Shown one piece after another: positions 36,828-48,706 of a stretch of 64,000 nt of DNA. Under the pieces are notes generated by a model that worked only from the letters and a program-made list of their open reading frames with translations, did no database searches and was not told the origin of the DNA. Within the stretch, counting starts at the first letter, position 1, and each line of letters begins with the position of its first letter. The position numbers and the translations under genes are program-made. Source of the DNA: Tethya wilhelma (Eukaryota; Porifera; Demospongiae; Tethyida; Tethyidae); NCBI GenBank assembly GCA_964030475.1, contig CAXIPT010000004.1, positions 4,270,211 to 4,334,210 of the forward strand, written 5' to 3'.

Positions 36828-36940
36828 GAGTTGTGTTTAGGTTCTAAACAGATATGCAAATTAGGTAGATGTTTTGGTTCTAAACAGATATGCAAATTAG
36901 GTAGGTGTATAGGTCCTAAACAGATATGCAAATGAGATGT
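36828..36940. repeat. Tandem ~36-bp repeat, three units
   Basis: Units contain TTCTAAACAGATATGCAAAT followed by TAGGTAGNTGTTTNGG (36842-36935). A lone unit lies at 32392-32432 (GATATGCAAATTAGAGTGGT then GTTTAGGTCCTAAACAGAT), and TTTAGGNNCTAAAC is itself a small palindrome. Confidence 0.8.
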
Positions 36941-36984
36941 ACACCTTTTTAGGAGTAAGCATTACTCCCATGATTTAAGAGTGT

Positions 36985-37790
36985 AGTACTGGGTACATAG
37001 GAATGGCACGGATGGCCCATTAGCCCAATACAAATATTCATGCCAATAACTCCGCCAAAACTGAGCACTTGGCAACTATTTTAGCTCTTTCTCTTTCTAA
37101 TGAGCCTTAAAACATGGCCTAAAACCATCGCTAAACTACCAAACTAAAATATGCCAAACCTCTAATTTTCTCTATCTTCTTCTTATTCTTCTCTATCTTG
37201 GCTCAGAGACTACTATTCACTTTTAGAAGCTGAATCTTGAACGAACAAACTTGGTTTCTTTGGGGACAGTCGCTTTTGCCATCGGTTTTTCTTGTGTCTC
37301 ATTGAGTCGCTTGATACAAGGCAAAGAGCTCCTCCATATGGCGGCCATTATTTTTTTAACTCATGCATTATTCAGAAGCTAGCACAATCTTTTCCATATT
37401 CAAGTGCACGTTATTTGGAATCTATTGCCTGCAGGCAGTGTCCTAAGTTCTGTCCTATCCCCTCGTTCTCTGTGTTAAGCTTTTCAGTAGGGAATTTAGC
37501 TAATAAGACACAACTATAATGGACATAAATCATGTTCAGCCTGTGGTTTGAGTTTCAGCTGCCTGAAAGGCATGACTCATGAAAGTACTGGGCTGTTTGT
37601 AAGTTCTCTAAAGACTAAAATTCCACTGATATAAACAATTATTCAAAAAAATAGAACAAACAAGTACAAAGAACGTTAGAAATTTAATGCAAACATAGGA
37701 ATGGTCAAAATAATCGTAAAAAGTGAGCAAACAAGATAGGAATGGTTGTCAGATTGAGAGAGTTCATTCCTGTGTCTACAATGACATTTA
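36985..37790 (+). mobile_element. X-P composite, block X with half of P
   Basis: Starts GTACTGGGTACATAGGAATG, contains GCACGGATGGCCCATTAGC and GCACGTTATTTGGAATC (37405-37420), then spacer with TTTCAGCTGCCTGAAAGGCA and one arm of P (CATAGGAATGGTC, AACAAGATAGGAATGGTTGT, 37690-37745). Noncoding. Confidence 0.7.
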
Positions 37791-39600
37791 AAATTTGCTG
37801 ATTCAGCAAAAAATAGAGGTCATGTGACTATGGCTACCACCAAAATTTTCTTGAAATCTTCTTTAGGTTAGCATCATGCTATGTTTTCATGGAAGTACAA
37901 ATAACAACTCAAAAAGATATCCACTTTTCGCATAATGGCCACATTTTGTAATTAAACGCTACCTGAGTGCGTATGCACGCAATATACATACATACATACA
38001 TACACACACACTCCAAAATCATCAGACCTTTGTGAACACAGAAGATTTATTTAACCGGTTGAAATCTTGAGACTCCAGCATGATACCAAATGTTTCAGCG
38101 AACCAGTGGACTCTGATAGCTTGTGGTACTGCTGTCACCTCCCACTTTACCAGTTTTCTTCCCTTTTGCATCCTTTTCTGCCCTCATTTCTTGAATGAGC
38201 CTCTCAATTTTCTCTGTTTTCCCTTTGAGCTTGGCCTCAAACAATTCTGCACTGTATCATGCTCCTAGAAAACAGGATACAACCTCATGGCTTTTAATGA
38301 ACACATGGCTTTTTTTGGTTAGTATCTGCTCTCTCTTTCTTCCTCCAGCTTTTTGTAATCTTGATACCACACTACGTGACAGTAGGTAATCACCTCCTCC
38401 ACTCTTCTGGCTTCCTTTAGCTGCATGATCCCACCCACAATAGCTAGTGATACATGAGATGAAGATTGTGTTACTGCTTCTCCCAATTGTAAAGCAGCTT
38501 GTTTGGTATTTGTAGAACACAAATAGCATCTTTATTTACCTGATGACACATCTTCATATGAAAAATAGAGGGAATCTGGTGATAGTACTGTGATTTGTAC
38601 ACGAGCTGCCATCATGTTTCAGTATACTGAGAACAACCACTATAATATACTACATGAAGAAGCTGCTGTTCTATACTCTACGTGCATAATATTAGTATAA
38701 TCCATAGTGATCCTCCATATATACTTTTCTAAACAAAGCCAGTTCGCAATTTGGACAAGACCACGCCCTGGTATAGGATTCTGACTTTTATTCTGAATTC
38801 AACTCTGCCAAGCTGTCAAACAAACTTACATGTTTACTCAGATGAGAGTCATGACAACCTCCCAGAAGGAGTTTATATGGTTTCACGAATGTAACGTGTT
38901 TACATATGTGCTCCTGTCTTGATAGCTATAAACTTACATCCCTACTGTGGGATGGATATGATGCATGCCTCTTCGATTGCAGAAAAAGACATAACGTCTA
39001 TTGCAACTGCTCCATGTAAAATGTATTTCATTGCATGAATTTCACTTCCTTGGCATTCCCAAACCAAATGAACTTCAGGTATCGATTTTCTCCTGTACAT
39101 AAAAGTTTATTATGCATGTAGCTAGCAACAAAACTAAGATTATACTTATAGTTACGTACGCAACAGACTCCTTAGCTACAACCTGTTCTACTATAAGCAA
39201 TCTTCTGGCCTATGGTGTGTACAGTGTGAAAATCAGGGTGACTATGGTTCTATTCAATTAGATTGTGCATACAATTTATGAGGGTGACCAAGAGGTCATG
39301 AGAGTGTGCTAGAATCACTATAAGGTGTGATATTTAATTGAGGGTGTGAAAATCACATAAACTTGTAGATAAGGGTGGTCTGATAGTCGTATTCACACAC
39401 ATGTCCAAACATCAAAAACTTACTAAATAAGGAGCAACATCATCGGTAATATCTCTGCTTGGTTTAACATATATCCTTTATGTATAATCAGGTCCTTAAT
39501 TCAAGATCCTGGAGAGTCTATGCCCACCGAAATCTTAACATGCAGTGCATCTGGTCAGCATCACCATCACTAACCCAAGTGTCATCTTCTCTTAGGTGTT
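37791..39600. other. Intergenic; short degraded ORF near 38090-38530
   Basis: On the minus strand 38522-38319 reads LQLGEAVTQSSSHVSLAIVG then MQLKEARRVEEVITYCHVVW and YQDYKKLEEERESRY, a plausible helical coding scrap, followed in other frames by a Lys-rich stretch. No domain named and frames broken; may be an old pseudogene. The rest shows nothing. Confidence 0.35.
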
Positions 39601-39611
39601 GGTCTCCTCAC

Positions 39612-40255
39612 TCAGACATATACATTCTCTATGCAATTGTAACTGCAATTGTAATTTAACACTCCAACAAGAGGAGCAAATGAGCAGGTAGACATACAAC
39701 ATATACATACAGAAACAATAATAATTAAGTAAGAATAAATTAAGTCTCTAAGTTGCACATCATCTTTAATAATATTTGACTCAAATAGCTTAACAGAAGC
39801 TTTGGCAGTTGCATAGTAATAGTTACTGTCAAATGATAACTTTGAGAAGTAGCTACACTTAACAACTACAGCAGTTACAACAGCATTGTTGTGTTTAATC
39901 TTCACTTTAACACCTGGAAAGATGGTGCTTGACCACTGCTTCTTCATTTCCTCTCTAACAGCATCAGAATCAGACAACTCCTCGCACTTGATGAAATCCT
40001 CATTACCAGAGCTCTACCAGTTACCAGCAATGTAAAGTATCAAGTAGCTGACTTGCATGGACACTTTTTTTTCCTTTTAGCTAAACTTTCAGTGGCTGAG
40101 CAAGCAGTTTGATTAGACTCTGGCAAGTTAAGGACTAGCTCCCTAAGTAAGGAAAAAAATTTATTCAAACTAAGAATATCTTTATCATTTACCATGCTCT
40201 CACCATTGTAAATGATCGATGATTTGACCCAGTTACCAGTCACATAACCAATCAA
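39612..40255 (-). pseudogene. LINE-tail-bearing degraded ORF
   Basis: Minus-strand pieces IGYVTGNWVKSSIIYNGESM and NKFFSLLRELVLNLPESNQ (40255-40040), then SDSDAVREEMKKQWSSTIFP and KVKIKHNNAVVTAVVVKC (39977-39780). These are followed by a tail with GTATATGTTGTATGTCTACC and GCTCCTCTTG (39760-39670), matching the 3' tail of the LINE at 35.13-35.24 kb. Probably another insertion of the same or a parasitic retroelement; the protein is unrecognised. Confidence 0.45.
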
Positions 40256-40616
40256 ATTTCATAAAAATTAAAATCTTTAATAAAAATACTGAAAATGATA
40301 TGCAGTTTCCCTGGCAACCAAAATTTTCATGCAAAACCTTGTGTTGTGGTACTATGTTTTTATTCATTAATATTCTGGATATGTTGCCATGGAGAGCACT
40401 TTCCATTTAATGCACACTAAAATTTACACTTCCAGCTGCAGGTAACAAAGATATTAAAGGATATAAATATAACACTACACAAGATTCAGCGAAAAATTTG
40501 GGTTGCCATGGTAACCATGGCAAATCATTGAGGATGTAACCATCAATGTTATATAGCATGTTAAATGAAAAAGATATTCCTAGTTCAAATTATTTTTTGC
40601 TTTTATTAGGGAGTCA

Positions 40617-41105
40617 TTCCTTAAGGGCCGGTAGACAGATTTGTTTGCATGCACGTATTCAACGATCGCGTAATCTGCAATTTTTTGCATTGTTTATTTT
40701 ATAGCCATAGCGTTTGAGCTATGAGCTTTAGACTTGCTGTGCAGTAGAGATCTACTATAATACCAAGTAAGTCTTATTAGTGGGAGGGAAGATATGGGCT
40801 TTAGAGTTTTAAAGGTCGCGATTGCGGCGAGATTGTGACCTTTGGTTTTAAACTCACATTTTTGGAGAAGGTTGACGCTAGCTATGGAGGGCTCAGGCTA
40901 AGCAAGTGCTGCTGAAAAAAAAACTCAGGTCATTTGGTTAACTTTGACCCCTTTCTGTTTTGAAAGTTTTTAAAGTTAATAAAAGCAAACCTAGATATAG
41001 CCATGGCTTAGTACAACCATAGCTAAGCTCAACTAGCTAGAAAATGTACAAAGCCAAGGTTAATTAAATATTTGTAAAGTATGCATAAGGCCCTAAAGAG
41101 TTAAC
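40617..41105. mobile_element. CTTTAAGGCC-ended MITE, copy 1
   Basis: The ends are CCTTAAGGGCCGG (left) and GGCCCTAAAGAGTTAAC (right). The interior (GTAATCTGCAATTTTTTGCA, AAGGTCGCGATTGCGG, AACTCACATTTTTGG) is the reverse complement of 42.75-43.22 kb. Confidence 0.7.
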
Positions 41106-42651
41106 TTGCCTGGAAGGTAAACTTAAAGTGCAAGCAACATAAGTAGGCACATAGATCGGTGGGCATGTGAACGTCTTGACAGTGTTGAAGTACTGGACAT
41201 ATGAGAACGATTCAAGTCTCATCAGTGTGACGGTAATTTAACCTATTTTTCACGGAAGTACTAATGGGGAAACTAGATAGCGTAACAACTGACTACCATT
41301 CTCCCGTATTGATCACCCTAATTCTTGGACAATTCCAATTTACAAACATATTTGTACTTAATCAGTTTATTCCACAATTAAAACCATGCCATCCACTATA
41401 CTCTACCACTTGCTGTTAAAGATGTGCGCACTTGTACGCCTGAAGGATGTCGGCTAGTCGGCATGGAATTTGTACCTTATCACCATACGTGTCAGGTTGA
41501 TCAAGACACGGTCCTGGTTCTATCCTATCGGTCGAAGAAGAACAACCAATTGTTGACTACAATTCACATGCGACGAACACATGAGCATTGTTGCCTCAAT
41601 TGTGGCCAAAGATGGGCATTCTAATTCTTTTTGTGAATGGTAGGTGTAAAATGGTGGTCTTTGTTAAAATGCCCTCCTAAAATCACTTTACGTAACCTGA
41701 AAAACTACAGTTGGCAAGATAAAGTGTTGTACACTGGAACTTGGTTTAAACAAGGTTGCGTATAATGGCTTCACACAAAATTTACGACATCAGTGTCAGA
41801 TTTTTTTACCTTAGAAAATTGGTAACTAAGCGAAGCAGGGACTTACTCGCACGGGTTCTACAGTAAGTTTTACCAAGTTTTACAGCTGTTAGAGTGACAC
41901 AAAGAGTCACAAATAAACAATTGCTGCACGTGTAATTTTACCATGCCAGGGAAGTGAAAAGGACTCGTTTTTGCATGTCTGAAGATTGATAGGACCGTCA
42001 ATGAAGCCCAGATGCAGAGTCTCTCATAGTCTCAAAAATGAAGCTTGCACTGCTGCTTGTGGCTGCTATAAATATTAGGAGACAGTCCATTGGCTCTGAA
42101 CCATCTAGTGGTTCTATTTCTCAAGCTCAGGTCAGTACTTACAGAGTTATAGAAAAAATACGTAGAACAAAGTACACACACATGTTAGTGTAACAGTTCT
42201 TATATGTGTGGTAGGGGTGTATACAGGTGGTATTGATGGTCGAATGGTGATGTGCATGTTGATGGCAGCTGTGTCTGCAAGACTTCTGTATTAGTGTACT
42301 GTCATTATGATTTCATGGTCAGTCTGACAGGTGCAGCAGAGTCTCATCCATGCTCAAGTTATTAAAAGTTTACACCTGTAGTTTGTGTGGTCTATTTACT
42401 GTATGTACATGTGATAAATAGCTGAGTCATGTCGTACAAACACAGGTACATACAATACTCTCAGATCAACTTATACACTTGAGCTTGAAATGGTGTCAAA
42501 GTCTCCACTTTCATGTTGAATCGGGCATATTGCCAAGTACGTCAATTCGCATAAGAGCATACATCTTTAACACCAATTACGCATTATTGCGTCAAACACG
42601 TGGCAATGGCCGCCTTAGCGACTTTTTCAAGCAAAGCAATTAGTCCTGAAC
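41106..42651. other. Intergenic; one possible signal-peptide-like exon
   Basis: At 42038-42130 an ATG opens MKLALLLVAAINIRRQSIGS then EPSSGSISQAQ, ending exactly at a donor-like CAG/GTCAGT. It resembles a secretory first exon, but no following exon was found, so it stays a suggestion. Nothing else seen. Confidence 0.25.
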
Positions 42652-43231
42652 TTTAACTCTTTATGGCCTGAATTGATTATGCATATATAATTAGAATTTA
42701 TGAATAATTGGTTTTTGTACATTTTTGTTCTTGCTTTAGCTTAAGCCACTCTCTCTTGTAGCTAGTTCAGCTTAGCTATGATTGTACTAAATCAGAGCTA
42801 TATCAGTTCTATTCTTGGCTTGCTTTTATTAACTGCAAAAGCTTGCGAAAACGGAAGGGGTTAAAGTTCACCAAATGACCTGTAGGACTGCAAAAGCGCT
42901 TGCATGCAAGTATTGCCTAAGGCCCCCTGCACCTCCATAGCGCTTCCCCTGCAAAGCACTAAGAAAAAAACGTGAGTTTAAACCGACCGTCTCGATCTTT
43001 ACCGCGATCGCGACCTTTGAAGTTTGAAGCTGATATCTCTCCGCCTACTAATCAGACCTGACTCTAACTTGGTACTTTAGTAGAGTGCTATCTTACCTAA
43101 CTGCATAGCAAGTCTAAAGCCCTTAGTTCAAATGCTATCCCTATAAAATAATAAATGCGAAAAATCGCAGATTACGCGATCGTAGAATACGCGCGTGCGA
43201 CTTTTGGCGCTGTCGGCCTTAAAGAGTTAAA
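42652..43231. mobile_element. CTTTAAGGCC-ended MITE, copy 2 (inverted)
   Basis: Starts TTTAACTCTTTATGGCCTG and ends TCGGCCTTAAAGAGTTAAA, so its termini are inverted repeats. Its inner sequence mirrors 40.62-41.10 kb, giving two opposed copies about 1.5 kb apart. Confidence 0.7.
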
Positions 43232-43330
43232 CAATAGGTCTGTGCAAAAGGTCAAAGGTTGTGTCTGGGGATTTTACCCCGCACCATGGAGTGGTCCAAA
43301 ATGAATGCGCGTAAATGCGACCTCCTTGTT

Positions 43331-44110
43331 AAGCCTCGGCGCGTGCGTAGCACGTGCAGAGGGTTACGGTAGTCATTTTGTGTGTGTGTGTGTGTGTGTC
43401 TGTTACTAAATTATCTGAAGAATGGCTGCTCTAAGAGCAAAATTGAAGGTACTCACGTTCATGAATCGAGATTATCTTGAAATTTGATGTGTAGAATCTT
43501 GCAAAACAATGTAGTTTCTGAGATCTGAGGCTTTTGTGCATCTCTGAGCGCTTAGGCTTCGAAACCGCACCCATCGATTACACCCCATGTAGTGTGCGTT
43601 ATCTAGAAATACAGTAGGATCTGGAAGAGTGCTGGGCCAGTTTAGATATCTTGGCTGCTTGTCCAGGCAAGTAACTCAAGTAAGATAGCACTTTGTGGAA
43701 CTATCATGATGATCTTACTGATCTTAGATACATGTATGTTGTTTTGAGTGAACTTCAGGCTGATGCCTGAATCAGTAGTGCCGGAGTCCCAGATCATAGT
43801 AATTTATAGATGACCTGATGATCTGTCATTCAAATGTAAATAAGCATCTGTGGTGTAAAGTTTCACCTTTCAATGGATATTAATTTTAGTCTTAAAAGAG
43901 TGTTCTATAGATTATAGCTAGCGGCTGGCTAAACTTGATCGTGACATAGGCATGCATCAGCTTGATTGGGGCTGCGCAGGTCATTGGATCTTAATTAAGT
44001 TTATTTCAAGATACCAGCTTACTTGGGTCTCAATACTCAATAATGACGGTCTTCCTTTACTGATACACTGTGTCATTCATGTTTGTTTTGCGTGCTAGCG
44101 CCGAGGCTTA
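43331..44110. mobile_element. Non-autonomous element with AAGCCTCGGCGC termini
   Basis: AAGCCTCGGCGCGTGCGTAG at 43331 is mirrored by CTAGCGCCGAGGCTT ending at about 44110. A (TG)n run lies at 43379-43400. No coding content. Confidence 0.55.
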
Positions 44111-45930
44111 TGCACCGTAGGTGCTTTCATTTAACATGTTTCTGAAAGCATATTCATTACTGAATATAATTTTTTTGGAATGCTAATGATGCTGTCCCTC
44201 TTTGTGGCAAAGTTATAAATATTTATTGTGCCAAAAATGTCTGCTGGAGATTCATTGCCTCTGATGCTTGGACAAGATTCAAGTACAACTCCATGGGCCA
44301 AATATGCTTTTGCAGAGTTATTAGTCTGAATATTTACTATGCGTGCCATTCTTACTTGGAATAATTGGCCTCTGATGAAGAATTAATGTTTACTGTCCAG
44401 CAACCTTCTGGTTGTGTAATTGCTGTACGGTAAGCCAATTCAGTTGTTTAAGTACAGTTCCATAATTAATACTCACTAGTCTAATACCTACTTGCGCTGG
44501 TGTGCACTCTCTGCACATATAATAACAATACAAACTATAATCAGAGTATTTGCTTGAATTGACAGTACACCATAAACAGACATACATGAGATACTACCGT
44601 ACCACACCTGTATCAGTATGTCCTTGTGCTTTTTATACACAAAGTGATCATTTGTTACTTATTTTAGAACTTTGAATGGAAGCCAAACAAGCCTAAAAAG
44701 AGAATTTCTCGCAAAAGATACTTGAGACAGCTACGTAACACGTGCTCACAATGGAAAAATAGGTGGTGCTGAATCATGTGGAATGGGTGTGGTTTACCCG
44801 GGCATGGTTTTTAAAAATTGGTGGGGGTTGGGGCAGTTATTTCTGAACTCCTTATTTTCTGGATCTGCCACTGAACATAACGAAACTGAGGGATGTCTGG
44901 TGGATCATCAGTTACAGTAAATCCCTCTCCAAGATAGGCTTTAAAGTAACGGTAAATGTCAGTGCACATTGCTATTGACTGTCCATAGATAATCGTTTTG
45001 GGAACACAATAGGCTCAAATGTTTTACCAATCACTTTAAACATACCGGCAGAGTATACTAAAGGCTGACACACAAACGAATAGCTTTGGTTGTAGTTACT
45101 GTTTATGCTGTAACATTTACAGTTGCTTGTACCAGACTCTGAATTTCACTAAAGTCTTGTGAGAACATGACAAAAAGTATCAAAAAAAATTATAACCAAA
45201 TGAAACTGTAAACTTTATATTATCGTGCATCACCACTTCGCTCAAAATGCAAAAGTAGTGAATATTCAAAGTAGTAATGAGGGGGCCAGGTACCAGTATG
45301 TTACTTTAACTGTTTATGCTTTGCTTAAGTGTACAAGCTCTCTAATCGTACCAATCACAGTACATAATGCAAAGATTCGGGTCTGCATTGTAAAAAGATC
45401 AAGGGTAATTAAAATTCCTTATATTCTGTTGTTGACAGCATTTCCATAGCAACACTTGTGTAAATACTAAGCACAAACATACACACTTATCAAATATTCC
45501 AAAGTTTTGATTGTAATTTAAGATACTTTTTCAACAAGTTGGCTCTTTAGTTTCATGCATATTTGAATGTTTTGAGCAGCTGTTAACATACCTGAGTTGA
45601 CAGTGTACTTCATCCACTATAAAGGCTTTTAATCTTTCACAGTATATCTTACTCTCCATAATTGGTCTCCATTTTTTTGTTGCCAACAATCATCTCTGTG
45701 TTGATAGTTGCTGTTACCTACTCCTTTCTTAAGACTATCATTAGCTGTTTTCTCTTAAGACACAAGCTATCGGTAGACCTTTGGAAGAACCTATACACTT
45801 ACAACAGGGACAAGATGTATTAATACATTGTGACTATGATGGAACATATAAATTATCTTATCCCTTTCCTGATCTTTCATGATAGATAGAAAGGGAGTCA
45901 CTACCACAACTATAGAATAGCCTTTTCTCT
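44111..45930. other. Intergenic; weak block X similarity
   Basis: 44160-44350 (TTTTGCAGAGTTATTAGTCTG, ATTTACTATGCGTGCCATTC) weakly matches block X of the X-P family. No gene supported elsewhere. Confidence 0.4.
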
Positions 45931-45933
45931 TGT

Positions 45934-46490
45934 TCACACAGGTCTACCAGAACCTAATTCCTCAATTGGAGACCCACATGTGAATGAGACACCAAGAAGT
46001 TGGTCTTGTACGTTTTGCCTGTCAACAGCAGAGAGTTTGTCGCAAGCATACAATAGTCTCCATAACTCACACTCCTCACACATTAGCATAAGATTTACAT
46101 TTCTTACATGTTTCAATGTGTATTTTCTTCCACCATCTTTTGATGGTTGAGCAGAACGTCTTTTTTTGTGGTTGAGGTATCAAACACTTCACTAAATGGT
46201 CGATAGTCACCAATGACTGATGATGTAGTTTGGAAAACACTTCTTGAGGTAATCTTGGAGGTCTGCATGTGGTGCAAGTAGATGAGCCACACATTAAAAT
46301 ATCAAACGAATAGTGCCTGGATTGGCACAGTGCTCCATAAACTGGAGCAGGTCTTTCTTGTCTCGAATATTGCCTTTGCTCTTGCTGTATGAAACATCAT
46401 ATTCAAGAGTTTGTTCAACCGAAAGTACAGCAGACCAAAACTCCTTGATTTCGAATTCAGAAGCAGTAAAAAAGGACTGCACAGGTTCAT
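45934..46490 (-). pseudogene. Zinc-cluster transposon protein scrap
   Basis: Minus-strand pieces: SEFEIKEFWSAVLSVEQTLE (46480-46400); MCGSSTCTTCRPPRLPQEVF, LHHQSLVTIDHLVKCLIPQP and IHIETCKKCKSYANV (46294-46080); then CEECELWRLLYACDKLSAVD (46085-46010). The series of C-x-x-C pairs and the R-P-P-R-L-P motif resemble proteins of repetitive elements in other basal animals; not named. Frames shift and no start is seen. Confidence 0.45.
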
Positions 46491-46702
46491 CCTTTATTTA
46501 ACCTCAGACGAGAGAAAAGATCACAAAGGAGAATGACACATGGAGAAAGGCTTTCTGTAACAGCATCCACAAACACTTGTCCAGAGCTTGGATTTCGGTC
46601 ATACTGTTGCAATTCTTAAAACGAGAATGTTGATTATAATATGGTGCGCACACGTGTACGTGCGTAATTGCGTTCTTTTCTGAGCACTTCCGTTGTGCTG
46701 AG

Positions 46703-46938
46703 TATAAAAGGATTCATGCCACGCCGCGACCTTTGACCCAAAGCGCCAAGATTCAAATTAGCCACGCACATCTGTAGCTTTCTTTCCGCTCGTGCTGAAG
46801 CGTTTCCAGCGACCTATACCCCTCCACAAACACGTGGCAACATATGCTAACTTTGCAACACGCAAACCAAGCCTAAATTCTGTGGTCATCATGGCTTCCA
46901 CCACATTGGATAGCAGTGACAGCTGTTCTGATTTACAG
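46703..46938 (+). promoter_or_regulatory. Possible TATA box and short first exon
   Basis: TATAAAAG at 46703-46710 lies upstream of ATGs at 46792 and 46891. The frame from 46891 reads MASTTLDSSDSCSDLQ and stops exactly at a CAG/GTAAAG donor (46938/46939). No downstream exon was recognised, and the following kilobase is retroelement debris on the other strand. Weak. Confidence 0.25.
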
Positions 46939-47425
46939 GTAAAGCTACAACATTGCAAAATGAATATTATAAGTATAAGTTCACAAAAAAATCACAGATG
47001 CATGTGAATTTTGAGACCAACTTCTTGACAAGACTGAGAGCCCTTTGTGAGGATACACAATACCGAGCTGGTAGTTTGTAGCTCACCTACAAAAAGGAGA
47101 TGCACATCAGGTACAATATAACTTTCAGAACACACAATAAAGTAGATGATATTGTAACCCTGAAACCTGGAACTATACAAGATCGTTAGTGTCTCATGCC
47201 GACCATCGATGTACCACAAAGCATTTGTCAAAGCTGGATGAGAAACAATGATTTGATTTGGAGTAGCCTAAACAGACATAACACAAACCTTTCAAAACCC
47301 AGTGGAAAGGATGGCAAAAAATTCTCTACCTTGTATAAAATGCAATACAACATCCAATTGTTTGTTTGCCCATATCATAACGTAGTTCCTGCAAATTCCA
47401 TAATTCTCCCCTCGCTCAGTTCCTT

Positions 47426-47965
47426 CTACAGGTAGGCCTCAATTATCCTTTGATTTTCTGCCGCTGACAGCATGTTCCGAGCTGCTGATCTGTAGGTGAA
47501 TTGCTGGTAATCAAAGCCATCTTGGAAGTATCCGAGATATTTTGCGAATGGATGGTCCTCATGCTTGACAAAGAGCGTCTTCCATGTCTGTAATTTCAGG
47601 GGAATGGTTACGTGATGGAGGCTCGCTGGCCGGTAACTGGCATGCACCTGTCCATCTTGCATAGCCAAGTTGTAGCTATGGTTCGAGGAATAATTTCAAT
47701 ATTTGATCTCATTGCAGGTACCCCAAACACTGTATCAAAGCAACTATATATATATAACGACCCTTTGCCCTGTGTTACTTGTAAGATAGTTGCCCACCTT
47801 GATTTCGGGTGGGCTCCCATGCATGAGGCCATATCTGCAGTCTCCATCAAACTGATTGTATTTCTTACACACCTCCACCTGACCTGTACTGTAAGCATAG
47901 AAAGACACTCTAGTTAACGTCTGGCTGGAGGTAAGGATGGGGGCGTTGATGTCACGCCTAGGCAA
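47426..47965 (-). pseudogene. DIRS-like retroelement fragment: CCCH-like finger and pre-RT region
   Basis: 47920-47800 reads STGQVEVCKKYNQFDGDCRY then GLMHG, a Cys-rich finger typical just before the RT of DIRS/YR-type elements. 47668-47426 reads WKTLFVKHEDHPFAKYLGYF then QDGFDYQQFTYRSAARNMLS and AAENQRIIEAYL, matching the H-P-D-x-x-F ... G-x-R-I-G-F ... S-A-x-x-N-x-x-S-A block preceding the RT palm. No RT or tyrosine recombinase remains. Confidence 0.55.
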
Positions 47966-48656
47966 TTAGGTTTGAGAGAGATCCACAATTCACACCAATA
48001 TGAGTGCTTCGCCCAGCAGGTAAAACAAGAGAGCAAGCTAGGATCAACATTTGACCAGTCACGCTGAGAGTTTGCAGCCTTTAGCCATTGCAAGTTTGTG
48101 TCATATATAACCCATGATGGCTAAGATATCTTCTAAAAACTGTTGAATTCGTACAGCCTCCAAATAACACCATGCATGAAAGTGATATTGTGATACTGAA
48201 GTATCATATGTGGATCCGAGACCTTGGAACTCAAGAATACATAATTTCTGAGATTTCTGAGGCTGTACAAATAACTCTCTATAATTTATTTGTGTTGTAA
48301 GTCATCACTTTCAGTAGGCCATTGTATATTAAAAGGACTGCTATTCTAACCTGCACAACACTTGGCTTGCACAAATTATCTCTCTCCAGAACATAATTTA
48401 CATGGGTACAGTGTCGCCAGGACCCCTAGGAATACATTCCACCTGTATGGAGATGTCCGGGATGAGCCTCTGCAGTGTCTCAGCTGTCGATATGCACTAC
48501 CAGCACGTGTGGGGCTGCTACCAACATATTCCTCTGGGTACTTGCCTTTGCTGGAGGGAGCTCAATGATCGAAGTCGACAAATTCCCATGCCAAAATCTT
48601 TTCTGGTCTGCAATGTAGGGATGTCTCGTCCCAATGCCATCTCTGCAGTTGGCAAA

Positions 48657-48706
48657 GAGCCTTCATTTAGGGTGTAGCTGACCAGCTCCACCCTAAATGA
48701 AGGCTC
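48657..48706. repeat. Perfect 18-bp stem hairpin
   Basis: GAGCCTTCATTTAGGGTG (48657-48674) and its exact complement CACCCTAAATGAAGGCTC (48689-48706) around a 14-base loop, TAGCTGACCAGCTC, which itself contains a short inner palindrome AGCTG/CAGCT. Confidence 0.9.

Noticed and set aside
41424..41624. Plus-strand 66-residue ORF with several Cys and His
   Set aside because: Spacing does not fit a zinc finger I know, and there is no context.
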